Source: Polyangia bacterium (GTDB lineage Bacteria; Myxococcota_A; Polyangia; Polyangiales; Polyangiaceae). From it: a stretch of DNA of 5,262 nt. Numbering within the stretch: the first letter of the stretch is position 1; the number at the start of each line of letters is the position of its first letter. Below, piece after piece: positions 1 through 5,262 of the stretch. The stretch covers positions 1 through 5,262 of the forward strand of contig JAUILJ010000637.1 of NCBI GenBank assembly GCA_030433055.1, in the 5' to 3' direction. The position numbers were made by a program, and so were the translations under genes. The notes beneath the pieces were generated by a model. The model searched no databases. It was given only the letters and a program-made list of their open reading frames with translations, and was not told the DNA's origin.

Positions 1-599
1 ACATCCTGAACGTCAACGCCAAGCCGGTGACTGGTGACATTACCATCGCCTTCTACGAGATCCCCAAGGAAGAGGTGAAGACGGTGCTGACACCGTTCCA
101 CCTGTCCTACGAAGAGCTCGACATCCCTCCACGGTCCACGAGTCGGTTCACTGGAGAGTGCGATTTCAGCGAGAGCTTCCAGAGTGTGGGGGGCACGCCC
201 TTCAACATGAAGATCTACTACGCGCTACCTCACACCCATGCGCTGGGGAGCCGCTTCTTCTTTGAGCTGCTCGGGGGAGATCGGGACGGTGAGAGCATCA
301 TCGACATCCACGGCTTCAACGGCGAGGCGCGCGGCAGGCAGTACCGCCCACCCATCGACGTCACTGGCGCGACTGGACTCCGGTTCGGGTGTGAGTTCGA
401 CAATCCCAGGGACGAGACCGTGCACTGGGGGTTCGGCGACCAGGAGATGTGCGAAGTGCTTGGCTTCGCCGAGAGCGATCTGGCCTTCGAGACGTTCGTT
501 CAAGCGGCGAACGAGGACGGCATGGATGGCGCTATCCCCAAGTTCACGGGGCCCTGCAGCACGACAGCGTTCCCCTGGAAGCAGGACAAGTCCCAGTAA
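1..599 (+). CDS. Copper type II ascorbate-dependent monooxygenase (PHM/DBH-like), C-terminal half, 5'-partial
   Basis: The reading frame enters from the left edge (first full codon at base 3) and ends at TAA 597-599, so the true start lies outside the window. The residues seen match the second beta-sandwich domain of the peptidylglycine alpha-hydroxylating monooxygenase / dopamine beta-hydroxylase family. An HTH motif (bases 231-239, in ALPHTHALG) fits the two CuM histidines. EMC (444-452, in GDQEMCEVLGF) fits the CuM methionine followed by a structural Cys. The Cys of FGCEFDNP fits its disulfide partner, and the Cys of TGECDF and GPCST could form another pair. Family members hydroxylate a C-H bond using O2, two coppers and ascorbate. 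The CuH domain with its three His would lie upstream and cannot be checked. Bacterial members are usually exported, but the substrate is unknown. The gene converges on the minus-strand cassette with a 29-nt gap. The family call is fairly sure; the reaction is inferred. Confidence 0.82.
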   Translation, partial: ILNVNAKPVTGDITIAFYEIPKEEVKTVLTPFHLSYEELDIPPRSTSRFTGECDFSESFQSVGGTPFNMKIYYALPHTHALGSRFFFELLGGDRDGESIIDIHGFNGEARGRQYRPPIDVTGATGLRFGCEFDNPRDETVHWGFGDQEMCEVLGFAESDLAFETFVQAANEDGMDGAIPKFTGPCSTTAFPWKQDKSQ

Positions 600-628
600 C
601 CGTTTCGCGGCACCTCGCACGAGTCGCC

Positions 629-1285
629 CTAGCCGAAGTGCTCGAAGTCCGCGCTAGCGATGAGCTCCGCGCGCCGCTCTCGCCAGGCGTCCAGGCGATA
701 CCAGGCGCGCCAGGTGGCCCGGGCACCCAGCGCGCACGCAAGTGCGGCGAGAGGCCAGAGCCAGCCGATGAAGCTCGCGAACCAGATCAGCGTGAACACG
801 ACGAGCGCCCAACTCCCTGCGGTAATGTAGAGGCGGCGGGCGCGACTCTGATCACCGCTCCCCCCTCTCAGCAGCACGCGGGGTGCGCCGAGTTGCTCCA
901 CCAGGGCGCGAGGTGCCAGCCGCACGGCGCTGGGTTCGCGCACGACTGACTCGACCCGAGCCACTGCTGCCTGAGTGTCGGGCAGTTCCCACGCCAGGAG
1001 CGACGCGGTGGCCGGCGCATGCAGTCGATCGTACAGCGGGCCCCAGTAGAGCGTGGCCCCTGACCGAGCCGAGTCGAGGTGCACACAGGCATCACCACAG
1101 GCTCGCAGCCGTCGCCGAATCAGGCGTACGGCGATTGTGGCGTTGGGGGCGTCCCGACTGATCCGGAGTCCAAACGCGGAGCAGCTCTCCGTCTGCTCGA
1201 ACGTGCAGCGTACCCGGCGCAAGGGCCCGCGCCCCGAGGCCCAGCGGCGGTATCCGAGCACGCCCACGCGCAGCAACCAGAGCAT
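629..1285 (-). CDS. Membrane protein with an N-terminal YidD-like (DUF37-like) module
   Basis: The 218-residue product starts at ATG 1283-1285, 19 nt after the upstream gene's stop, and ends at TAG 629-631. The frame stays open upstream to 1480, but there it runs antisense-frame through the neighbour's repeats, so the internal ATG is preferred; no clear Shine-Dalgarno site precedes it. Residues 1-70 resemble YidD, a small factor that assists Sec/YidC membrane protein insertion: a hydrophobic/basic start (LLRVGVLGYRRW), then CTFEQTESCSAFG (C27, F29, C35, S36, F38) matching the CRFxPTCSxYG signature. An RLIRRRLRACGD stretch (C63) then matches the RxLKC that follows in YidD. The PT of the signature is altered and one residue is inserted. 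Residues ~72-150 are of unknown type. Residues ~152-188 are strongly hydrophobic and could form two membrane helices; the tail (191-218) is basic then acidic. Typical YidD proteins are only ~70-90 residues, so this would be an extended member. The gene is certain; the YidD relation is moderate. Confidence 0.7.
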   Translation of the reverse strand: MLWLLRVGVLGYRRWASGRGPLRRVRCTFEQTESCSAFGLRISRDAPNATIAVRLIRRRLRACGDACVHLDSARSGATLYWGPLYDRLHAPATASLLAWELPDTQAAVARVESVVREPSAVRLAPRALVEQLGAPRVLLRGGSGDQSRARRLYITAGSWALVVFTLIWFASFIGWLWPLAALACALGARATWRAWYRLDAWRERRAELIASADFEHFG

Positions 1286-1304
1286 GGGGGAAGGGAACTT
1301 CGAA

Positions 1305-2303
1305 TCAGCCAAAGTCGCACCCGCCACAGTCAGGGACGTCGATGCCACCGCAGTCCGGTAGATCGATACCACCGCAATCCGGTAGATCGATGCCACCGCA
1401 GTCCGGGATGTCGACACCACCGCAGTCCCCGGCCCCCGAACCCGCCACCTCTCCAGCGATCTCGCCGAAGTCATAGGCAAACTCGGCGACGTCCAGCGCG
1501 TCTTCCGGGGAGATGTCCAGATTGGCGTTCACGGGGCCGACCACATCCTCACGGATACGTTCGAGGCCCGCTGAATCGTGCGCCAGCTGTTCGAGTGCTA
1601 CGCCTGCCAGCGCCACGCCACCCAGCGCGAACGCCCCATTTCGATAGATCGCGGCGCGGCGCCTGCCCTTTGCGCTCACAGCGGCGCCAAAGCGGGTCGG
1701 GAAGCGCCGCGCGACCCGCGCCAACTTCTTCTGGTCCGACTCGAACCACTGGCTTGGATCCCACCAGGCGTCTGGCTCCTCGCGCTCCTTGGCTCGCTGC
1801 CTGAAGGCCGCCTGCAGCCCCACCATCGGGGAGGCGTCTGACAGCCAGGTCTGATACTTCCCGAAGTCGTCCTTCGGGAACTGCGCTTGCCTCAGGTCGT
1901 AGGTCTCGGCGAGGTGCGCCGCCATGTCCTCCACGCGATGAACGAATTTCCGCTTGGCATTGTGGTGACGCGGCAGCCGTCGATGCAGGCCAGCGATCGC
2001 CTTGGAAAACTCGGCGCTGGCGGCCTGAGTCTCGGCGAGCAGGAGCACGGTCGCCGCTAGGTTGCGCTGACGCTCGTCTTGGGGCGCGACCTTGCCGGTG
2101 GCTGTCGGTCCCTTCGTGCTGCGATGAACATGCAGCTCGACGAGCCCAGCTTCGTCTCGAGCGGAGAGCGTGAGGAGATTGCCGCGAGCCGCGTCTTCAT
2201 AGAACGTCGAGACGCTCCAGCCACGGTCCTTGAGTGGCTCCGCGAGCAGGCTCAACCAGCGTTCGTAGCGGCGGTCCTTTTCTTCGGCTTTGGTCGCTTT
2301 CAC
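1305..2303 (-). CDS. Hypothetical protein with one hydrophobic segment and a C-terminal DCGG octapeptide repeat tail
   Basis: Not a family I recognise. With a GTG start at 2301-2303 the product has 332 residues and stops at TGA 1305-1307. Neither an ATG nor a clear Shine-Dalgarno site marks the start. TTG at 2307-2309 is an alternative, and longer forms would run into the lipoprotein gene. Residues 1-~220 are hydrophilic, helical-looking and rich in Lys, Arg, Glu and Gln, with aromatic patches (AWWDPSQWF near 179-187). A basic cluster (AKGRRRAAIYR, 211-221) precedes a ~19-residue Ala/Gly/Leu segment (223-241) that could be a single membrane helix with the N-terminus inside. An acidic stretch (247-285) follows. 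The tail (293-332) is a run of DCGGxDxP octapeptides ending DCGGCDFG. All six Cys of the protein (294, 302, 310, 318, 326, 329) lie there. Metal binding or disulfide/structural cross-linking are possible roles. It is the middle gene of a probable three-gene operon. Confidence 0.82.
   Translation of the reverse strand: MKATKAEEKDRRYERWLSLLAEPLKDRGWSVSTFYEDAARGNLLTLSARDEAGLVELHVHRSTKGPTATGKVAPQDERQRNLAATVLLLAETQAASAEFSKAIAGLHRRLPRHHNAKRKFVHRVEDMAAHLAETYDLRQAQFPKDDFGKYQTWLSDASPMVGLQAAFRQRAKEREEPDAWWDPSQWFESDQKKLARVARRFPTRFGAAVSAKGRRRAAIYRNGAFALGGVALAGVALEQLAHDSAGLERIREDVVGPVNANLDISPEDALDVAEFAYDFGEIAGEVAGSGAGDCGGVDIPDCGGIDLPDCGGIDLPDCGGIDVPDCGGCDFG
1321..1430 (-). repeat. 24-bp in-frame tandem repeat encoding DCGG octapeptides
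   Basis: Four successive 24-bp units (1321-1344, 1345-1368, 1369-1392, 1393-1416) and a partial fifth (1417-1430) lie head to tail at the 3' end of the minus-strand gene. The core on the plus strand is CCACCGCAGTCCGGTAGATC followed by GATG. Units two and three differ at only two positions, while outer units have diverged more, as expected for recent expansion from the centre. Each unit encodes one DCGG(V/I)D(I/L/V)P octapeptide. Reading frame is kept throughout and Cys and Gly positions are invariant, so selection acts at the protein level. A degenerate further copy (GCDFG) precedes the stop. Confidence 0.93.
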
Positions 2304-2388
2304 GCCCAACAGGTTAGCGTGGGGAGACTGGATCCGGTGAGCGGACGCGTGCTCGGCAGCCTGGTCGGCAATAGCCTGGGGGAAACAC

Positions 2389-2913
2389 TCAGCCCTTGCT
2401 GGGCTCGGCGGGTTTCCGCGACTTGCTGGGCTTTGCGGGCTCGCGGTCTCGGTCGCGCTTGGGTTCACGCTTGGGTGCGTCGTAGCGCTCTTCGGGGGCG
2501 GGCCCAGCAGGCTCGACTGCGGGTTGATCCAGGTCGCTGGCGCCTTCAGCTTCCGCGTCAGAGGCGTCATCTCCCCCAGAAGCGATGTCGTTGATGTCGC
2601 TCGCGGTCTGGGCGATCTCCGCAACCGTGCCGATCACTCCCAGGATGAACGAGTCGCTGGCGCTCTCCTCGCGCTCGAACGGAGGCGCGCCACACACCTG
2701 ACGATGATCGTCTGCCTGGCAGCCCAGGCGATCGGTGAAGTCGCCCCCACCGCACGCTCGCAGGCACATGGAGAGGTCTTCACCCCCAGCCAGGATGCAC
2801 TGATCTTCGCAGGTCGGGTTGCGCTGCGCCGTCTGTGCGACGTAGGCAGGCGAACAGCCGACGAGGGCCTGTAGCCCTAACCCCCAACCCAGAATCCAAG
2901 CCCAGCGTTTCAT
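2389..2913 (-). CDS. Small Cys-rich lipoprotein with a twin CX3C motif and a charged tail
   Basis: The ATG at 2911-2913 gives 174 residues ending at TGA 2389-2391. A GTG at 2923-2925 is in frame but leaves its GGGA touching the start codon, so ATG is preferred. Residues 1-20 form a lipoprotein signal peptide: MKR, a hydrophobic Trp/Leu/Gly stretch, then the lipobox LVGC with C20 as the lipidated residue. Ser at +2 suggests outer-membrane sorting, although the E. coli rule may not hold in this phylum. The mature part has C35-x3-C39, ten residues, C50-x3-C54, then C65 and C74. The first four fit a disulfide-pinned helical hairpin. Residues 88-112 (around ILGVIGTVAEIAQTASDIND) are a mildly hydrophobic helix. 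An acidic stretch (114-128), a Pro/Ala linker and a Lys/Arg/Pro/Ser tail (146-174) follow, the tail perhaps touching peptidoglycan or anionic surfaces. Function unknown; first gene of the probable minus-strand operon. Confidence 0.87.
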   Translation of the reverse strand: MKRWAWILGWGLGLQALVGCSPAYVAQTAQRNPTCEDQCILAGGEDLSMCLRACGGGDFTDRLGCQADDHRQVCGAPPFEREESASDSFILGVIGTVAEIAQTASDINDIASGGDDASDAEAEGASDLDQPAVEPAGPAPEERYDAPKREPKRDRDREPAKPSKSRKPAEPSKG

Positions 2914-2924
2914 CAGACAGCTCA

Positions 2925-2929
2925 CTCCC
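2925..2929 (-). promoter_or_regulatory. Probable ribosome binding site for the lipoprotein gene
   Basis: On the minus strand these bases read GGGAG, 11 nt before the ATG at 2913. The spacing is slightly long, but this is the best Shine-Dalgarno match seen in the cassette. It supports the ATG over the in-frame GTG at 2925, which overlaps the site itself. Confidence 0.45.
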
Positions 2930-3005
2930 AGCCAGTGAGGAGTTCGTCTGCAGCCGCCGTGCCAGGCCTCCGAGGGGCGTTCTTCGCGACTTTTTGAGTC
3001 GGCGG

Positions 3006-3035
3006 GAGCGTGATCGAGCGTGATGTGACGTCACA
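3006..3035. promoter_or_regulatory. Candidate operator: 10-bp direct repeats running into a perfect palindrome
   Basis: GAGCGTGAT occurs at 3006-3014 and again at 3016-3024, offset by 10 bp. It runs into TGTGACGTCACA (3024-3035), a perfect 12-bp inverted repeat. The whole block is three consecutive 10-bp units, one helical turn each, and lies 66 nt before the zinc-ribbon start and 93 nt before the lipoprotein start. The half-sites TGTGA/TCACA recall CRP/FNR-type sites, but the usual six-base spacer is reduced to two bases, so no regulator can be named. Confidence 0.45.
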
Positions 3036-3100
3036 CGGCGTAACCCGACGTGCACTCGAGTCGAGTTTGCCGAAGGCGCGCCGGGACGCTAAGTCGGGGC

Positions 3101-3472
3101 GTGATCTGGCTGATTCTTGCGGCGCTGGCGGTGGCGCTCGGGCTACTTCTGCGCGAGCTTGCCCGCATCGGGCGGCGCGCGGTCGCGGTCGTGGAGAGCC
3201 AACAGGCACCAAAACGCCTCGATCTCGAGGTGCGCCGATTGGAGCGTCTGGAGCCGGGCGGCACCCCGGAGAACCCCATCGAGGTCGCGGCTCCGAGTGT
3301 GGTGGAGGCTCACGCCGGGCGAACCCCGTGTCCACGCTGCGAGGGCCCGATGGAGGTCGATGAGCACGCCGTGGAGGAGCACGCAGGCGAGCGACTGCGG
3401 GTTGCGCGGGTACGCTGCCGCAGCTGCGGACATCGACGCACACAATACTTCCGCCTCGCCCGGCTCAACTGA
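3101..3472 (+). CDS. Membrane-anchored zinc-ribbon protein
   Basis: GTG 3101-3103 starts a 123-residue product that stops at TGA 3470-3472. The start is chosen because it places a hydrophobic segment (residues 1-18, IWLILAALAVALGLLL) at the very N-terminus; a GTG at 3050 would add 17 basic residues. A weak GGGG lies just upstream. After the anchor comes a basic, helical stretch (LRELARIGRR to VRRLERL, 18-50), then GGTPENPIEVAAPSVVEA. The zinc ribbon follows, with C77-x2-C80 (CPRC) and C106-x2-C109 (CRSC) separated by 25 residues that include EVDEHAVEEHAGERLRVARV. It ends HRRTQYFRL. Four Cys in this arrangement normally hold one Zn. The ribbon is expected on the cytoplasmic side if the basic residues after the anchor stay in. 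Role unknown: redox or metal sensing, or protein-protein contact, are possible. The amino acid permease starts 45 nt downstream on the same strand. Confidence 0.8.
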   Translation: MIWLILAALAVALGLLLRELARIGRRAVAVVESQQAPKRLDLEVRRLERLEPGGTPENPIEVAAPSVVEAHAGRTPCPRCEGPMEVDEHAVEEHAGERLRVARVRCRSCGHRRTQYFRLARLN

Positions 3473-3478
3473 GCAGGG

Positions 3479-3488
3479 CTGGCGCCAG
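3479..3488. repeat. 10-bp perfect palindrome between zinc-ribbon and permease genes
   Basis: CTGGCGCCAG lies 7 nt after the zinc-ribbon stop and 30 nt before the permease ATG. It has no loop and no following T-run, so it is not an intrinsic terminator. It could be a small operator half-site pair, or chance in GC-rich DNA. Confidence 0.25.
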
Positions 3489-3517
3489 GCAAAGAGGCTG
3501 ACTAGCGTGGTGCCCGC

Positions 3518-5262
3518 ATGAGCGACTCGCCAGTGGGCAACTCGGCGTCCCCCGAGCGCAGCATTGGACTGTTGGGCGCCACCGCGGTGGGGATCGGCGC
3601 CATCGTTGGCGGTGGCATCCTGGTGTTGGCAGGCGTCGCGTTTCGCGCAACGGGGCCCGCCGCGGTGCTGGCCTTCGCGCTCAACGGCGTGATCGCGGTG
3701 ATCACCGCGATGAGCTTCGCGGAGATGAGCACGGCGTTTCCAGAATCTGGTGGCGCCTACACCTTCGCCAAGAAGGTGCTCAACGTGCGCGCGGCGTTCG
3801 CCGTCGGCTGGGTGCTCTGGTTCGCGTACATCGTCGCGGGTGTGCTGTACGCGTTGGGCTTCGCCTCCTACGCGGTGGTGCTGCTGCAGCACATCTGGGC
3901 GTTGTTCGGGACGCCACCGGAGTGGCTGGCTGGCCGCAGCATGAGCGTGGCCCTGGCGCTCGGCCCCACCGTGGTCTACACGCTTTCGCTGATCCGAAAG
4001 TCGGGCGGCGGCGGAGACTTCGCGACCTGGGGCAAAGTCGCGGTGTTCACCGTCTTGATCCTGGCGGGTTGTTGGGCGCTCGGCACGAGTCCCCACGGAA
4101 CCATCAAACGCGGGATGACGCCGTTCTTCTCCGGCGGATTCTCGGGTCTGCTACAGGCGCTGGGTTTCACGCTGATCGCGCTCCAGGGCTTCGATTTGAT
4201 CGCGGCGATCGCCGGGGAGGTGAAGTCTCCGGCCAAGGTGATCCCCCGCGCGATGCTGATCTCACTGGGGGTCGCCCTGGTCATCTATCTGCCGCTGCTG
4301 TTCCTCGCGGCTACCGTCGGCGCCGACGAAGGCTCGGATATCGTCGCCATGAGCACGGCGAATCCAGAGACCGTGATGGCGAACGCCGCACGGAACTTCA
4401 TGGGCGTGACGGGCTACTGGCTGGTGATCATCGCCGCGGTCCTCTCGACCCTGTCGGCGCTTGGCGCGAACCTCCTGGCCGCTTCCCGCGTCGCGCTCTC
4501 GATGGCCAACGACCGCACGCTACCCAAGGTCATCGGGCAGCTCCACGAGACCCGGCGCACGCCGGTGATGGCGATCTACACCAGCGCGCTGACGCTGATC
4601 GCCATCGTGCTGATCGTGCCGGACCTCGCGTCGGCTGGAGCCGCGGCAAGCTTGATCTTCCTGATCGTGTTCGCCTTGGCGCACTGGATGAGCATCCTCG
4701 CGCGCAAGCGCACGGAGCAGCGCATGAGCATGCTGCCGCCGTCATCACCGATGGCGACCGCGGAGCTGCTCAACGCCGAGAAGCCCTTTCGCAGCCCGTG
4801 GTTCCCCGTTCTACCCATCGTGGGCGGGCTGGCGTGCGCCGGAATGGCTCTGTTCCAAGGCATCGCAGTGCCTGCCGCCGGCGCTGTCGCCGTCTTGTGG
4901 CTTGCCCTCGGGGTGCTGCTCTACATGGCGCTGTTCTCTGGCCGCGCGGAAACGTTCGATGCTCTGGCTGAAGCGCATGATCCGGCGTTGGCCAAGCTCC
5001 GCGGGCGCAGCCCGCTGGTGTTGGTGCCACTGGCGAACCCAAAGAGCGCGCCAATGCTGGTGGCGATGGCCGGCGCCCTCGCCCCACCGCGCTACGGCCG
5101 GGTGACGTTGCTCAGCGTGATGCGGCCGCCGGACCCAAACTCCAGTGAGGAGCCTCCCACGTCGGACAACGGGCTCAATCCAGCTCACGCGGTCCTGAGA
5201 GACGCGCTGCGAGAGTCGCTGAAGGCAGGCCACCGTCCCGAGGCGCTGATCACCATCGCCTC
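3518..5262 (+). CDS. APC-superfamily amino acid permease with a C-terminal universal-stress-protein-like domain, 3'-partial
   Basis: ATG 3518-3520 is the only possible start, since TAG at 3503-3505 closes the frame upstream. The frame is open to the window edge (581 codons), so the C-terminus is missing. Residues ~16-475 form a polytopic permease of about 12 helices. GIGAIVGGGIL (25-35) is the glycine-rich first helix that binds the substrate backbone in this family. QGFD (223-226) followed by GEVKSP (233-238) is the TM6/loop signature, and KPFRSPWFPVLPI (from 422) matches the late-loop consensus. These members import amino acids or amines with H+ or Na+ across the inner membrane; the substrate cannot be read here. 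From residue ~497, SPLVLVPLANPKSAPMLV, then YGRVTLLSVMRPP and ALITIA, look like the first beta-alpha units of a UspA domain, which often binds ATP and may regulate transport. The ATG lacks a clear Shine-Dalgarno site; GAGG lies about 20 nt off. Probably cotranscribed with the zinc-ribbon gene. Confidence 0.9.
   Translation, partial: MSDSPVGNSASPERSIGLLGATAVGIGAIVGGGILVLAGVAFRATGPAAVLAFALNGVIAVITAMSFAEMSTAFPESGGAYTFAKKVLNVRAAFAVGWVLWFAYIVAGVLYALGFASYAVVLLQHIWALFGTPPEWLAGRSMSVALALGPTVVYTLSLIRKSGGGGDFATWGKVAVFTVLILAGCWALGTSPHGTIKRGMTPFFSGGFSGLLQALGFTLIALQGFDLIAAIAGEVKSPAKVIPRAMLISLGVALVIYLPLLFLAATVGADEGSDIVAMSTANPETVMANAARNFMGVTGYWLVIIAAVLSTLSALGANLLAASRVALSMANDRTLPKVIGQLHETRRTPVMAIYTSALTLIAIVLIVPDLASAGAAASLIFLIVFALAHWMSILARKRTEQRMSMLPPSSPMATAELLNAEKPFRSPWFPVLPIVGGLACAGMALFQGIAVPAAGAVAVLWLALGVLLYMALFSGRAETFDALAEAHDPALAKLRGRSPLVLVPLANPKSAPMLVAMAGALAPPRYGRVTLLSVMRPPDPNSSEEPPTSDNGLNPAHAVLRDALRESLKAGHRPEALITIA

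Larger units (their letters stand above)
2914..3100. promoter_or_regulatory. Divergent intergenic control region
   Basis: This 187-nt gap separates the minus-strand cassette from the plus-strand zinc-ribbon gene, so it should carry promoters in both directions. No convincing sigma-70 -35/-10 pair is visible on either strand. The notable content is a block of repeats and a palindrome at 3006-3035 and an 8-bp palindrome ACTCGAGT at 3054-3061. A 5-bp stem (CGACT/AGTCG, 2987-3001) with a T-rich loop is too weak to call a terminator. Confidence 0.55.

Noticed and set aside
600..628. Bidirectional terminator between the converging genes
   Set aside because: No stable inverted repeat or T-run is visible in the 29-nt gap.
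1286..1480. N-terminal extension of the YidD-like gene to 1480, giving a 283-residue product
   Set aside because: This part is a shifted-frame reading of the neighbour's 24-bp repeats (repeating RTAV and SIYR words), and the YidD-like similarity begins right after the ATG at 1285.
2395..2476. Short direct repeats (CTTGCTGGGCT twice, CGCTTGGGT twice)
   Set aside because: Explained by the low-complexity Lys/Pro/Ser tail of the lipoprotein (repeated PSK and PKR words).
2304..2624. N-terminal extension of the DCGG protein to 2624
   Set aside because: It overlaps the lipoprotein gene in another frame and is Pro/Ser/Thr-rich shadow sequence without family-like features.
2987..3001. Hairpin CGACT-ttttg-AGTCG as a terminator
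   Set aside because: Only a 5-bp stem, the T-run is in the loop rather than after the stem, and it lies between divergent genes where no terminator is needed.
3067..3094. Sigma-70-like promoter TTGCCG-N16-GCTAAG before the zinc-ribbon gene
   Set aside because: Both hexamers match consensus poorly, and the -10-like box would lie only about 7 bp before the start codon.
3143..4096. Long minus-strand open frame across the zinc-ribbon and permease genes
   Set aside because: It is antisense to two well-supported genes; its His/Arg/Gln-rich composition is typical of a GC-rich shadow frame.
3922..4971. Long plus-strand open frame inside the permease
   Set aside because: The +2 shadow of the permease, Arg/Gly/His-rich, whereas the permease frame shows clear APC motifs throughout.

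Overview
The window is GC-rich. It has densely packed genes, lipobox and Cys-rich envelope proteins, and a bacterial copper type II monooxygenase. This looks most like a Myxococcota chromosome (Polyangia-type), but that is inferred from style and gene content; there is no rRNA or other phylogenetic marker here.

Layout: (1) The 3' half of a plus-strand gene (1-599) encodes the C-terminal, CuM-binding half of a peptidylglycine/dopamine-beta-hydroxylase-like copper monooxygenase. (2) Three minus-strand genes converge on it and read 2913 -> 629. They encode a small Cys-rich lipoprotein (2389-2913), a 332-residue protein with one hydrophobic segment and a C-terminal run of eight-residue DCGG repeats (1305-2303), and a 218-residue membrane protein (629-1285) whose first ~70 residues resemble YidD. 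Gaps are 85 and 19 nt, so the three are probably one transcript. (3) A 187-nt divergent intergenic region (2914-3100) holds 10-bp direct repeats running into a perfect 12-bp palindrome. (4) Two plus-strand genes follow: a membrane-anchored zinc-ribbon protein (3101-3472) and, 45 nt later, an APC-family amino acid permease (3518 to beyond the window end) that carries the start of a universal-stress-protein-like domain after its membrane part.

How the genes work together: the minus-strand cassette is the least explained part. Its products look envelope-directed, with Cys in regular patterns (twin CX3C in the lipoprotein; one Cys every eight residues in the middle protein). The third gene adds a YidD-like module, the type that aids membrane protein insertion. 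A shared envelope function is an inference from linkage and architecture only. The permease probably takes up amino acids or related amines under regulation by its USP-like tail. No RNA gene, insertion sequence, CRISPR array or convincing intrinsic terminator was seen, and no gap exceeds 300 bases.
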